DNA of 7,045 nucleotides from contig JASHRA010000080.1 of NCBI GenBank assembly GCA_030038765.1, positions 1-7,045 on the forward strand, written 5' to 3'. The position numbers and the translations under genes are program-made. Position 1 is the stretch's first letter. Each line of letters begins with the position of its first letter. Shown piece by piece: positions 1 to 5,531 of the stretch. The notes beneath the pieces are model-generated. The model worked only from the letters and a program-made list of their open reading frames with translations. It had not been told where the DNA came from and ran no database searches. This DNA is from Candidatus Dormiibacterota bacterium (lineage in GTDB: Bacteria; Chloroflexota; Dormibacteria; Aeolococcales; Bog-877).

Positions 1-351
1 TGCGTGGAGCTGGTCGCGCGGCCTGTCGGCCCGATCGCCGTTGTGAGTTCCGGCAGTCTGGCGCATCCCACCCCGAAGCAGCTGGAGCAGCATCATGTCG
101 TGGCCCACGCCGTTTGCCACCTGGCGCACCTGCGAGAGCACGACCCTGGAGTGGCCAGGGCGGCGACCCTGGTGCCCGAACTTTGGTCAGCGGTCGCGGC
201 AGCTGCAGCGAGCGCCTCGACACAGGCCCATGATCAGATCCACGCGGCCCTCGGCAGCCCAGTCTTCGACAGCGACTCGGCCGCAGAGCAGGTGCCGCCG
301 GGTGCAGCTTTCCGCCGCGCCTCCCACGCCAGAAGCAGGGTTGCCACGTGA
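1..351 (+). CDS. His-rich protein of unknown function, possibly 5'-partial
   Basis: I do not recognise this protein. The frame is open to the window edge. It may be the C-terminal part of a longer gene, or it may begin at the GTG at position 4 (115 residues, used for numbering here). Codon third positions are GC-rich, which supports real coding, and its TGA overlaps the start of the next gene, suggesting translational coupling with the methyltransferase. Near the N-terminus is a short hydrophobic stretch, PIAVVSSGSLAHP. It is followed by a striking segment at residues 30-46 with six His and one Cys, where His 31, 35, 39, 42 and 46 have helical spacing. Further His occur in AHDQIH. The middle is Ala-rich and probably helical. 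SSGSLAHP loosely recalls the SG-x-LSH motif of class III extradiol dioxygenases, but the rest does not follow that family. A metal-binding role is only an inference, from the His pattern and the nickel genes downstream. Confidence 0.55.
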   Translation, partial: CVELVARPVGPIAVVSSGSLAHPTPKQLEQHHVVAHAVCHLAHLREHDPGVARAATLVPELWSAVAAAAASASTQAHDQIHAALGSPVFDSDSAAEQVPPGAAFRRASHARSRVAT

Positions 352-1151
352 TGGATACGGATCCTCGACGAGATGCGAGTCGCAGCAAGCCAGGGATGCG
401 CCAGGATGGCAGTCTTGTAGAGCAGCTCCGGCAGTTCTGGGACGCGGACTCCGCCACCTACGATCGGGATGCGGTCCACCACCCGACCGCTCCGCTGGAG
501 CGCTCCGCCTGGAGAGGGGCGCTGGAGAGCCTGTTGCCACCGGCGCCGGCTCGCGTGCTGGACGTCGGGGCAGGGACCGGCTTTCTGAGCCTGATGTTGG
601 CCGAGCTTGGATACCGAGTGACCGCGGTCGACCTCTCCCCAGGCATGCTCGGCGTACTGGACAGCAAGGCGGAGAAGGCCGACCTGGAGATCGACACCGT
701 CCAAGCCGACGCGGCTTCGGTGCCTCCGGGGCCCTTCGACGCGATCGTCTCCCGGCACCTGCTATGGACGCTCTTGGAGCCGCTCCCAGCTCTCAGGGCC
801 TGGCACAACGCATCACCCCAGGGGAGGCTAGTCCTCTTGGAGACCCTTTGGTGGGACTCTGGGACCCTGTTGGGTAGTCTGCGTCCGTTGGCCCTACAGG
901 GCCTGCATCGCCTGCGGAGAACTCGGCCAGCCCACCACGCGAGCTACAGCCCAGAACTTCGTGCCGCCCTTCCGCTGGGTCACGCCGTCCGCCCGGAAAG
1001 CCTCATTCAACTCGTGACGGACGCGGGATGGACGTCGCCGCGGCTTTACAAGCTTGCCGCTGTGGACTGGGCCGCGAGCCGCAGTCTTGCGTGGCCGGAA
1101 AGGACGGTCGGCGTCCCTCCTCGCTTCGCGCTGGTCGCCGGAGCCCGCTGA
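348..1151 (+). CDS. Class I SAM-dependent methyltransferase
   Basis: Predicted cytosolic methyltransferase that moves a methyl group from S-adenosylmethionine to an unidentified substrate. The Rossmann core is clear. Counting from the ATG at 351, motif I VLDVGAGTG is at residues 69-77 and the acidic residue ending the second strand is D94 in VTAVDLSPGML. A QADA motif and FDAIVSRHLLWTL follow as strands 3 and 4, and GRLVLLE is strand 5. The N-terminal FWDADSATYDR resembles the entry helix of UbiE/BioC-like enzymes. At 266-267 residues the length is normal for the family. Two starts are possible: GTG at 348, 7 nt after AGGG at 337-340 and overlapping the previous gene by 4 nt (GTGA), or ATG at 351. 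I chose the GTG for its spacing and overlap. The first 23 residues are polar and unconserved-looking. The substrate cannot be read from the sequence. The neighbouring nickel genes have their own promoter, so a link to metal metabolism is only suggestive. Confidence 0.88.
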   Translation: MMDTDPRRDASRSKPGMRQDGSLVEQLRQFWDADSATYDRDAVHHPTAPLERSAWRGALESLLPPAPARVLDVGAGTGFLSLMLAELGYRVTAVDLSPGMLGVLDSKAEKADLEIDTVQADAASVPPGPFDAIVSRHLLWTLLEPLPALRAWHNASPQGRLVLLETLWWDSGTLLGSLRPLALQGLHRLRRTRPAHHASYSPELRAALPLGHAVRPESLIQLVTDAGWTSPRLYKLAAVDWAASRSLAWPERTVGVPPRFALVAGAR

Positions 1152-1235
1152 GGACCGCCCCACTGCCCCCGGGCCCTCCCGGTCGCCTCGGCTAGCGTCA
1201 ACTGCGATTCCGTCCTCGTTGCCATCCCCAGCTAC

Positions 1236-1252
1236 TTGCCATCTGAGTGCAA
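1236..1252 (+). promoter_or_regulatory. Candidate Nur box (Fur-family operator)
   Basis: The 17-bp site TTGCCATCTGAGTGCAA has perfect TTGC/GCAA ends; overall 6 of its 8 base pairs are complementary around a central T. As I recall it, the Nur operator of Streptomyces is tTGCaa-N5-ttGCAA. This site reads TTGCCA-N5-GTGCAA, matching 10 of the 12 specified positions. It coincides with the -35 element of the permease promoter, the place for a repressor site, and the downstream operon encodes a Nur-like protein. Binding is inferred. Confidence 0.55.
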
Positions 1253-1264
1253 CTCTGCTAGCCT
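1236..1264 (+). promoter_or_regulatory. Promoter of the nickel permease-regulator operon
   Basis: TTGCCA (1236-1241) is a reasonable -35. After a 17-bp spacer comes TAGCCT (1259-1264), which keeps the key T, A and final T of a -10 and is preceded by TGC, an extended -10. Transcription would start near 1271, about 45 nt before the GTG start. The operator lies on the -35. This is a visual match only. Confidence 0.45.
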
Positions 1265-1266
1265 AT

Positions 1267-1284
1267 CCCGCTATAGGGAGCGGG
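1267..1284 (+). repeat. Leader hairpin CCCGCT-N6-AGCGGG
   Basis: Perfect 6-bp inverted repeat with a 6-nt loop (ATAGGG), just after the predicted -10 and upstream of the ribosome binding site. It could fold in the leader RNA or be a protein site on the DNA. No U-tract follows, so it is not a standard terminator. It could also be chance. Confidence 0.3.
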
Positions 1285-1300
1285 GGTGACCCCAGCGCCG

Positions 1301-1307
1301 AAGGAGG
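1301..1307 (+). promoter_or_regulatory. Ribosome binding site fixing the permease start
   Basis: AAGGAGG is close to a perfect Shine-Dalgarno and lies 7 nt before the GTG at 1315. This decides the start: the frame is open much further upstream, but those codons overlap the methyltransferase gene and the operator region. Confidence 0.8.
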
Positions 1308-1314
1308 ACAGCGC

Positions 1315-2436
1315 GTGGCCGTCGCAGAGGCATCCGTCGAACTCAGTCGTATCCAGCGGTTCCGCAAAGCGCTGACGCCAAAGGAGTGGCGCCGCGCCCA
1401 GGTCATGTTCGGCACCATCCTCCTCCTGCACGTCGTCGGGTTCGGAGTATTTATCGTTTTCGTCGTCCCTTCCAACCTCAAGGGACTCGGTATAGGTGTG
1501 GCGGCTCTCGCCTACACGCTCGGGTTGAGGCATGCGTTCGACGCCGACCACATTTCCGCGATCGACAACACGACCCGAAAGCTCATGAACGAAGGGCAAC
1601 GGCCCCTCAGCGTCGGGTACTTCTTCTCACTCGGCCACTCCACCATCGTGATAGCGATAGGTGCCGGCATCGTGGTGGCCGAAAAGGTCGTCTACTCCGC
1701 CGTCTCCCACAACTCCTCCGGGCTAGAGCAGTTCGGTGGCATCTTCGGCACTATCGTTTCGGCCGCATTCCTGTACTTGATCGCGGTGCTGAACATCGTG
1801 ATCCTGGCAGGGATACTCGGTGTTTTCCGGAAGATGCGGAAGGGCCACTACAGCGAGGAGGAGCTCGAGGAGCAGCTCAACAACCGCGGCCTCATGTACC
1901 GCTTCTTCGGCCGCTGGATGAAATCGATCACCCAGCCCTGGCAGATGTACCCGGTGGGGGTTGTCTTCGGGATGGGCTTCGATACAGCCACCGAGGTGGC
2001 ACTCCTCGCCACCACCGCGATCCTGGCTTCGGAAGCACTCCCGTGGTACTCGATCATGTGCCTGCCGATTCTCTTTACCGCCGGTATGTCGCTGATGGAT
2101 ACATTCGATGGTTGCTTCATGAACATCGCCTACGGATGGGCCTTCTTCAACCCCATCCGCAAGGTGTACTACAACCTTGCCATCACCGGTCTCTCCGTGA
2201 GCATCTGTTTCTTCATCGGCACCATCGAGGTTCTAGGCCTGCTGCCCATGGAGCTGCACCTCAAGGGAGAGTTCTGGAACCTGATGGCTGGGTTCAACAT
2301 CAATCTGGCCGGCTTCGTGATCGTCGGGCTATTCGTCGTCACTTGGGTATCCGCGCTGCTCATTTGGCGTCTTGGCCACATCGAGGAGAGATGGCAGGCG
2401 GGCCTCAAGGGCAGCGGGGACATAGCCAAGCTCTAA
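1315..2436 (+). CDS. NiCoT-family nickel/cobalt permease (HoxN/NixA type)
   Basis: Integral membrane secondary transporter that takes up Ni2+ and/or Co2+ with high affinity, for nickel enzymes or cobalamin. All family signatures are visible in the 373-residue product. RHAFDADHI at 72-80 is the metal-binding motif in helix II, FSLGHST is at 104-110, GFDTATE at 221-227 and GMSLMDTFDG at 257-266. Hydrophobic segments occur at about 33-51, 58-72, 100-122, 144-170, 214-238, 245-262, 285-310 and 328-351, fitting the eight-helix topology. A charged loop around 171-205 (GHYSEEELEEQ) separates the two halves. Length is typical. GTG start with a near-perfect Shine-Dalgarno. The Fur-family regulator gene starts 22 bp after the stop, so the two are probably co-transcribed, under a candidate Nur box. 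The family is certain; preference for Ni over Co is inferred from the regulator and operator. Confidence 0.95.
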   Translation: MAVAEASVELSRIQRFRKALTPKEWRRAQVMFGTILLLHVVGFGVFIVFVVPSNLKGLGIGVAALAYTLGLRHAFDADHISAIDNTTRKLMNEGQRPLSVGYFFSLGHSTIVIAIGAGIVVAEKVVYSAVSHNSSGLEQFGGIFGTIVSAAFLYLIAVLNIVILAGILGVFRKMRKGHYSEEELEEQLNNRGLMYRFFGRWMKSITQPWQMYPVGVVFGMGFDTATEVALLATTAILASEALPWYSIMCLPILFTAGMSLMDTFDGCFMNIAYGWAFFNPIRKVYYNLAITGLSVSICFFIGTIEVLGLLPMELHLKGEFWNLMAGFNINLAGFVIVGLFVVTWVSALLIWRLGHIEERWQAGLKGSGDIAKL

Positions 2437-2458
2437 CGCGTGAACTCCGCGGGAGCTC

Positions 2459-3040
2459 ATGGAACCCAATCGGCCGCCGATGAAGGGCAGGCCGCCCGGC
2501 GGGCCCGACTCGGTTGGGCCGGCCCATGGCTCGGACAGTTCGAGTCGCGCTGACGAGCCAGCGCCAGGTTTCGGACCTCGTACCGCTGAAGAGGCGTTGA
2601 CGCTCGTTCGACAGCGCGGCGGTCGCATCACCAGCTCGAGGCGGCTACTGCTGAACACGATATTCGGAGGAAGCGGGCACCATACCGCGGTGGACCTAGC
2701 TACTCGCGTCCAAGCGATCGCTCCCGACGTCAGCCGGTCGACTATCTATAGGCAGCTGGAAGAACTTCAGCACCTCGGAGTCGTGGACCGTACGTTCCTC
2801 GGCCACGGACCGGCCATTTACCACGCCTACCCGCTAGCTCACCCCCACCTCGTGTGCGACCGCTGCGGCGCCGTAAGCGAGCCCCCTGAGGCTTCTCTTG
2901 GTGGCCTCGCCCACGAGGCTCGTGTCCGGTTCGCGTTTGTCGTAAATCCTCGTCACGTAGTGGTAGGCGGGCTCTGCAGCGACTGCCAGCAGGCAGACGT
3001 GCCAGGGACCAAGGGATCATTGCTGGGTGACCGTCATTGA
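2459..3040 (+). CDS. Fur-family metalloregulator, Nur-like
   Basis: Predicted dimeric metal-dependent repressor, 193 residues. About 40 polar Pro/Gly/Ser-rich residues precede the winged-helix domain, an unusual extension. GGRITSSRRLLLNTIF begins the DNA-binding domain and the recognition helix is in DVSRSTIYRQLEEL (90-103). The structural zinc site is C133/C136 and C173/C176. LGHGPAIYH (114-122) closely matches the LGHGAPTYH that I recall from Streptomyces Nur. Aligned to Nur from memory, H75, H128, H130, E141 and H166 fall on Nur H33, H88, H90, E101 and H126. R111 and F113 stand where Nur has nickel ligands H70 and H72, and Nur H86 is also not conserved. The start ATG has GGGAG only 3 nt upstream; the next in-frame ATG is at 2480, so the start is uncertain by a few residues. 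It lies 22 bp after the permease gene and probably represses that operon. Zur or another Fur subtype is possible. Confidence 0.88.
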   Translation: MEPNRPPMKGRPPGGPDSVGPAHGSDSSSRADEPAPGFGPRTAEEALTLVRQRGGRITSSRRLLLNTIFGGSGHHTAVDLATRVQAIAPDVSRSTIYRQLEELQHLGVVDRTFLGHGPAIYHAYPLAHPHLVCDRCGAVSEPPEASLGGLAHEARVRFAFVVNPRHVVVGGLCSDCQQADVPGTKGSLLGDRH

Positions 3041-3534
3041 GGCGTGGTGGCGCCGCGTCGCCGCGACCTAGATAGTCGCTTCTGCCGAACTTTCCGGGTG
3101 GCTCGTGTGGCACGCGACATGGACCTAAAACCGTATGCCCTGCGCCAACCGTCCGCTCAGCCCCGTGGTGAGCCCCAGCTCATCGGGATGACCGGCCGCA
3201 CGAAACGGTCACCGTGCTCCACATCGACCGTGCCTCGGGGCCCTCGTCGCGACGCAGCAGGTGCATATGGCGCCCGCGGACGACCCAGAGGTTCCCAGAG
3301 AGGTTGCCCGACCGTGGGTGAGTTCTGGCGCTCGCTCAGACGCCGGAGTTGCTTAGCGCTGACCGACGGAGGCCGACTCCAAATGTTCCTGGCCTCGTAA
3401 GCGATGACGGCTTCAGACTTCAGGGCTCGCGGTCCCATTTCAAGTCCAGGGCCACCCACATGTCCCCTCTGCCGTGCCGGCTCGAGCAAGACCACGGTGA
3501 TCTGAGTATCCGGCCTTTCCATCCCCTGGCGGTT

Positions 3535-3557
3535 CCTGCAGAGCGACTATCTTCAGG
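3535..3557 (+). promoter_or_regulatory. Imperfect palindrome, candidate MarR operator
   Basis: CCTGCAGA (3535-3542) and TCTTCAGG (3550-3557) are inverted arms matching at 7 of 8 pairs around a 7-bp centre. The 23-bp site covers the candidate -10 and ends 3 bp before the MarR start codon. MarR proteins usually bind palindromes of about this length on their own promoters. Binding is inferred. Confidence 0.45.
3548..3553 (+). promoter_or_regulatory. Candidate -10 of a leaderless MarR-MFS transcript
   Basis: TATCTT matches the -10 consensus at 4 of 6 positions, including the key first two T-A and the last T. It ends 7 bp before the ATG at 3561, placing the transcription start at or near the start codon. 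The only Shine-Dalgarno-like bases, AGGGG at 3555-3559, are one nucleotide from the ATG and too close to work. No good -35 is seen. Confidence 0.4.
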
Positions 3558-3560
3558 GGC

Positions 3561-3983
3561 ATGGACGCGACTGTCGCCTTGGTCGAGCCCACGAGCGCAC
3601 ACCATATCCGCGGTCTGGTGGCGTTGCTATCACGCCGGGTGCGCGCCACCCGGGCCAGGCAGAGACTGACCCCCACCCAGGTCTGGGTCCTCATGGCGAT
3701 GGCCCGCCACCAGGGCATCAACCCCACCATGCTGTCCCGGATCGTGGCCCGGCTGGACGGCCCGGGGCTGATCGCCCGGCCCCCGGTCCCCGGCGACGGG
3801 CGGGCGGTGCTGCTGCTGGCCACCGCCGAGGGGCAGCGCCGCCAGCGCTGGATCGAGCGCGAGCGCGACGCCCACCTGGACCGCGGCGTGGCCGGCCTGG
3901 ATCCAGCCCGACAGGGGCTCCTCAGCGCCGCGCTGCCGCTGCTGGAGGAGCTGGCGCGCGGGCTGGCGCGGCCGGCCGACTGA
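3561..3983 (+). CDS. MarR-family regulator with shortened HTH
   Basis: Predicted dimeric transcriptional regulator of the adjoining exporter, 140 residues. The N-terminal dimerisation helix is AHHIRGLVALLSRRVR, followed by LTPTQVWVLMAMARH. The recognition helix is INPTMLSRIVARLDGPGLI and the wing is ARPPVPGDGRAVLLLATAEG. The C-terminal dimerisation helices are about 89-137. In the usual family pattern about 11 residues (of the type GPL-x-x-x-DLA-x-x) separate the ARH turn from the G-I/V-NPTMLSR helix. Here ARH runs straight into QGINPTML, so the first helix of the HTH seems deleted in frame. The ATG is the first possible start after an in-frame stop at 3498-3500. The MFS gene follows after 4 bp. 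Family membership is sure; whether it still binds DNA is not. Confidence 0.85.
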   Translation: MDATVALVEPTSAHHIRGLVALLSRRVRATRARQRLTPTQVWVLMAMARHQGINPTMLSRIVARLDGPGLIARPPVPGDGRAVLLLATAEGQRRQRWIERERDAHLDRGVAGLDPARQGLLSAALPLLEELARGLARPAD

Positions 3984-3987
3984 GCGC

Positions 3988-5268
3988 TTGAGCCGCGCCT
4001 CCCGGGCCGCCAGGGCCACCTTCGCCGCGCTCGAGATCCCCAACTACCGCAAGTACACGGCGGGGCAGTCCGTCTCCCTGGTGGGAACCTGGATGCAGTC
4101 CACCGCCCAGGCCTGGCTGGTGCTCACCCTCACCCACTCCGCCGTCGCCCTGGGCGCGATCGTGGCCCTGCAGACGCTGCCGGTGCTGGTCCTGGGCGCC
4201 TACGGCGGGGTGGTCGCCGACCGTGTCGACAAGCGCCGGCTCATGGTCCTGCTCCAGTCCCTCATGGGGCTGCAGGCCCTGGTCCTCGGCGTCCTCACCG
4301 TGACCGGCCTGGTCCGGGTCTGGCAGATCGCCCTGCTGGCGGTGGTGCTGGGACTCAACAACACCTTCGAGAACCCGAGCCGCCAGGCCTTCGTGCTGGA
4401 GATGGTGGGCCCGCGCGACCTGCGCAACGCCGTCAGCCTCAACTCGGTGATGGTCAACGTGGCCCGGGCCGTGGGGCCGGCGGCCGCCGGCCTCCTCATC
4501 GCCTCGGTGGGCGTCGGCATCTGCTTCCTGCTCAACGCCGCCAGCTTCGTCGCCGTGGTCGCCTCGCTGCTGGCCATGGACCGGGCCCAGCTCTCGCCCA
4601 GCCCCCCGGCCCGGCGCGCCCGGGGCCAGCTGCGTCAGGGCCTCAGCTACGTGGCCGGCGTGCCCGAGCTGCTCCTGCCCCTGCTGATGATGGCGCTGGT
4701 GGGCACCCTGGCCTACGAGTTCCAGGTGGTGCTGCCGGTGCTGGCCAGCCACACCTTCCACGGCGACGCTCGCACCTACGGCTTCATGACCGCCGCCATG
4801 GGCGTGGGCGCGGTCATGGGGGGCCTGGTCACAGCCGCCCGCGGCGGCACCGGGCTGCGGCCGGTGACGCTGGCGGCGGCCGCCTTCGGCCTCGTGCTGC
4901 TGCTGGCCGCGGTCGCGCCCGACGTCGCCCTGGAGTACCTGGCCCTGGCCCTGGTGGGCTGGGCCAGCATCTCCTTCATCGCGCGGGGCAACTCCACCCT
5001 CCAGCTCAACGCCGCCCCCAGCATGCGGGGCCGAGTGATGGCCCTCTGGGCCATCGCTTTCATGGGGACCACGCCCATCGGCGGCCCGCTGGTGGGCTGG
5101 ATCACCGCCGCCGGCGGGGCCCGGGCCGGTCTCGGGACGGGCGCCCTCAGCTGCCTCGTGGCGGCCGCCATCGGGCTCCTGGCGCGGCGCCGCTGGCGCC
5201 CGCAAGCGGGTCCCGGGGCGGCGCCGGAGACGGTGGCGGAGGAGGAGCTCAGCGACCTCTCGGCGTGA
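3988..5268 (+). CDS. MFS exporter (MFS_3, EntS-like group)
   Basis: Proton-coupled efflux protein of the inner membrane, 426 residues, with about 12 hydrophobic segments. The start of the mature fold, NYRKYTAGQSVSLVGTWMQ (19-37), is typical of the MFS_3/enterobactin-exporter-like group. ADRVDKRRLM (77-86) is the loop 2-3 motif A. NPSRQAFVLEMV and LRNAVSLNSVM are group-typical loop 4-5 sequences. GRVMALWAIAFMGTTPIGG at about 347-365 is the matching motif of the second half. The C-terminal tail is charged and acidic. The start is TTG, with no convincing Shine-Dalgarno, 4 bp after the MarR stop. It is likely translated by coupling, and conserved sequence begins within 20 residues, so no later start fits. 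The regulator-pump arrangement suggests induction by the exported compound. Substrate unknown; drugs, siderophores or metabolites are possible. Confidence 0.92.
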   Translation: MSRASRAARATFAALEIPNYRKYTAGQSVSLVGTWMQSTAQAWLVLTLTHSAVALGAIVALQTLPVLVLGAYGGVVADRVDKRRLMVLLQSLMGLQALVLGVLTVTGLVRVWQIALLAVVLGLNNTFENPSRQAFVLEMVGPRDLRNAVSLNSVMVNVARAVGPAAAGLLIASVGVGICFLLNAASFVAVVASLLAMDRAQLSPSPPARRARGQLRQGLSYVAGVPELLLPLLMMALVGTLAYEFQVVLPVLASHTFHGDARTYGFMTAAMGVGAVMGGLVTAARGGTGLRPVTLAAAAFGLVLLLAAVAPDVALEYLALALVGWASISFIARGNSTLQLNAAPSMRGRVMALWAIAFMGTTPIGGPLVGWITAAGGARAGLGTGALSCLVAAAIGLLARRRWRPQAGPGAAPETVAEEELSDLSA

Positions 5269-5283
5269 TCGCCTGGGCGGGCC

Positions 5284-5302
5284 CGGCGACGGGGCGTCGC
5301 CG
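5284..5302 (+). terminator. Hairpin after the exporter gene, possible terminator
   Basis: CGGCGAC (5284-5290) and GTCGCCG (5296-5302) form a perfect 7-bp GC stem with a 5-nt loop, 15 bp past the MFS stop. No U-tract follows, so only a U-less terminator of the type proposed for high-GC bacteria would fit. It lies just upstream of the next gene's -10 and could instead be regulatory. Confidence 0.35.
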
Positions 5303-5309
5303 CAGGGGG

Positions 5310-5315
5310 TAAGGT
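5310..5315 (+). promoter_or_regulatory. Candidate -10 for the small membrane gene
   Basis: TAAGGT fits the TAnnnT -10 pattern common in actinomycetes and ends 9 bp before the ATG at 5325, giving a leaderless or very short-leader transcript. No clear -35 is seen. AAGG (5311-5314) could instead act as a weak ribosome binding site, 10 nt from the ATG. Confidence 0.35.
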
Positions 5316-5324
5316 TGCGCAGAT

Positions 5325-5507
5325 ATGTACCTCCTGCGTCACCCCCTGACCTTCCTGCTCCTGGCCCTGGTAGCCCTCTTCGTCCTCTTCTTCGTCGTCC
5401 TCCCGGCGCTCTCGCTGATCTTCCACCTGGTGCTGCTGGTCCTGATCGCCTGGGTCGTGCTCTCGCTCTTCCGGGTGCACCGCGGGCACCAGCAGTCCCA
5501 GCCCTGA
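5325..5507 (+). CDS. Small hydrophobic membrane protein
   Basis: A 60-residue protein of no family I recognise. Residues 8-50 are almost wholly hydrophobic (Leu, Val, Phe, Ile, Ala), enough for two membrane helices with a tight turn around PALS (29-32). It ends in a short basic and polar tail, FRVHRGHQQSQP. The N-terminus MYLLRHP has one Arg and one His, so both ends may face the cytosol. The amino-acid pattern is plainly that of a membrane protein, whereas the overlapping frame from 5315 is Pro-rich and looks like a shadow. It sits 56 bp after the exporter stop, with its own candidate -10, and is convergent with the reductase gene, whose stop is 24 bp away. Function unknown; it may modulate a membrane partner. 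Confidence 0.65.
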   Translation: MYLLRHPLTFLLLALVALFVLFFVVLPALSLIFHLVLLVLIAWVVLSLFRVHRGHQQSQP

Positions 5508-5531
5508 GCTGAGTCCCGGTCCCGGCGCCGC

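Larger units (their letters stand above)
3041..3560. other. 520-bp gap without a convincing gene
   Basis: Several frames are open here on both strands, but their translations are Arg/Pro/Ser-rich and show no recognisable domain, so I call none. Small inverted repeats exist: GCGAC at 3063-3067 pairs with GTCGC at 3075-3079 across a 7-nt loop, and CGTCGCGACG at 3245-3254 is a perfect palindrome. The first could help end transcription of the nickel operon, but no U-tract follows. I saw no tRNA, transposase fragment or attachment-site duplication. The last 26 bp carry the MarR promoter and operator candidates. The gap marks a shift between moderately and very GC-rich coding DNA. Confidence 0.55.

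Noticed and set aside
1054..1314. Upstream extension of the permease reading frame
   Set aside because: It would overlap the methyltransferase, promoter and operator, while AAGGAGG at 1301-1307 places the start at 1315.
1386..2483. Long plus-strand open frame overlapping the nickel permease
   Set aside because: It is Arg/His/Pro-rich with no domain, whereas the other frame carries all four NiCoT signatures.
3044..3400. Possible 118-codon gene after the Fur-family regulator
   Set aside because: Arg/Ser/Pro-rich translation with no domain, no Shine-Dalgarno and poor codon pattern.
3415..3465. tRNA-like stretch (TTCAAGTC, resembling a T-loop)
   Set aside because: The flanking bases do not form a T-stem or an acceptor stem, and no anticodon arm can be drawn.
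3208..3502. Distant inverted repeat GGTCACCGTG / CACGGTGATC
   Set aside because: One mismatch in ten bases across about 280 bp with no mobile-element gene between; likely chance.
3157..3522. Possible minus-strand gene in the 520-bp gap
   Set aside because: No recognisable domain and no translation signals; it could be a decayed remnant, but nothing supports a call.
3922..5205. Long minus-strand open frame antisense to the exporter gene
   Set aside because: The translation is a Gln/His/Gly/Glu-rich low-complexity string with no domain, as expected opposite a GC-rich membrane-protein gene.
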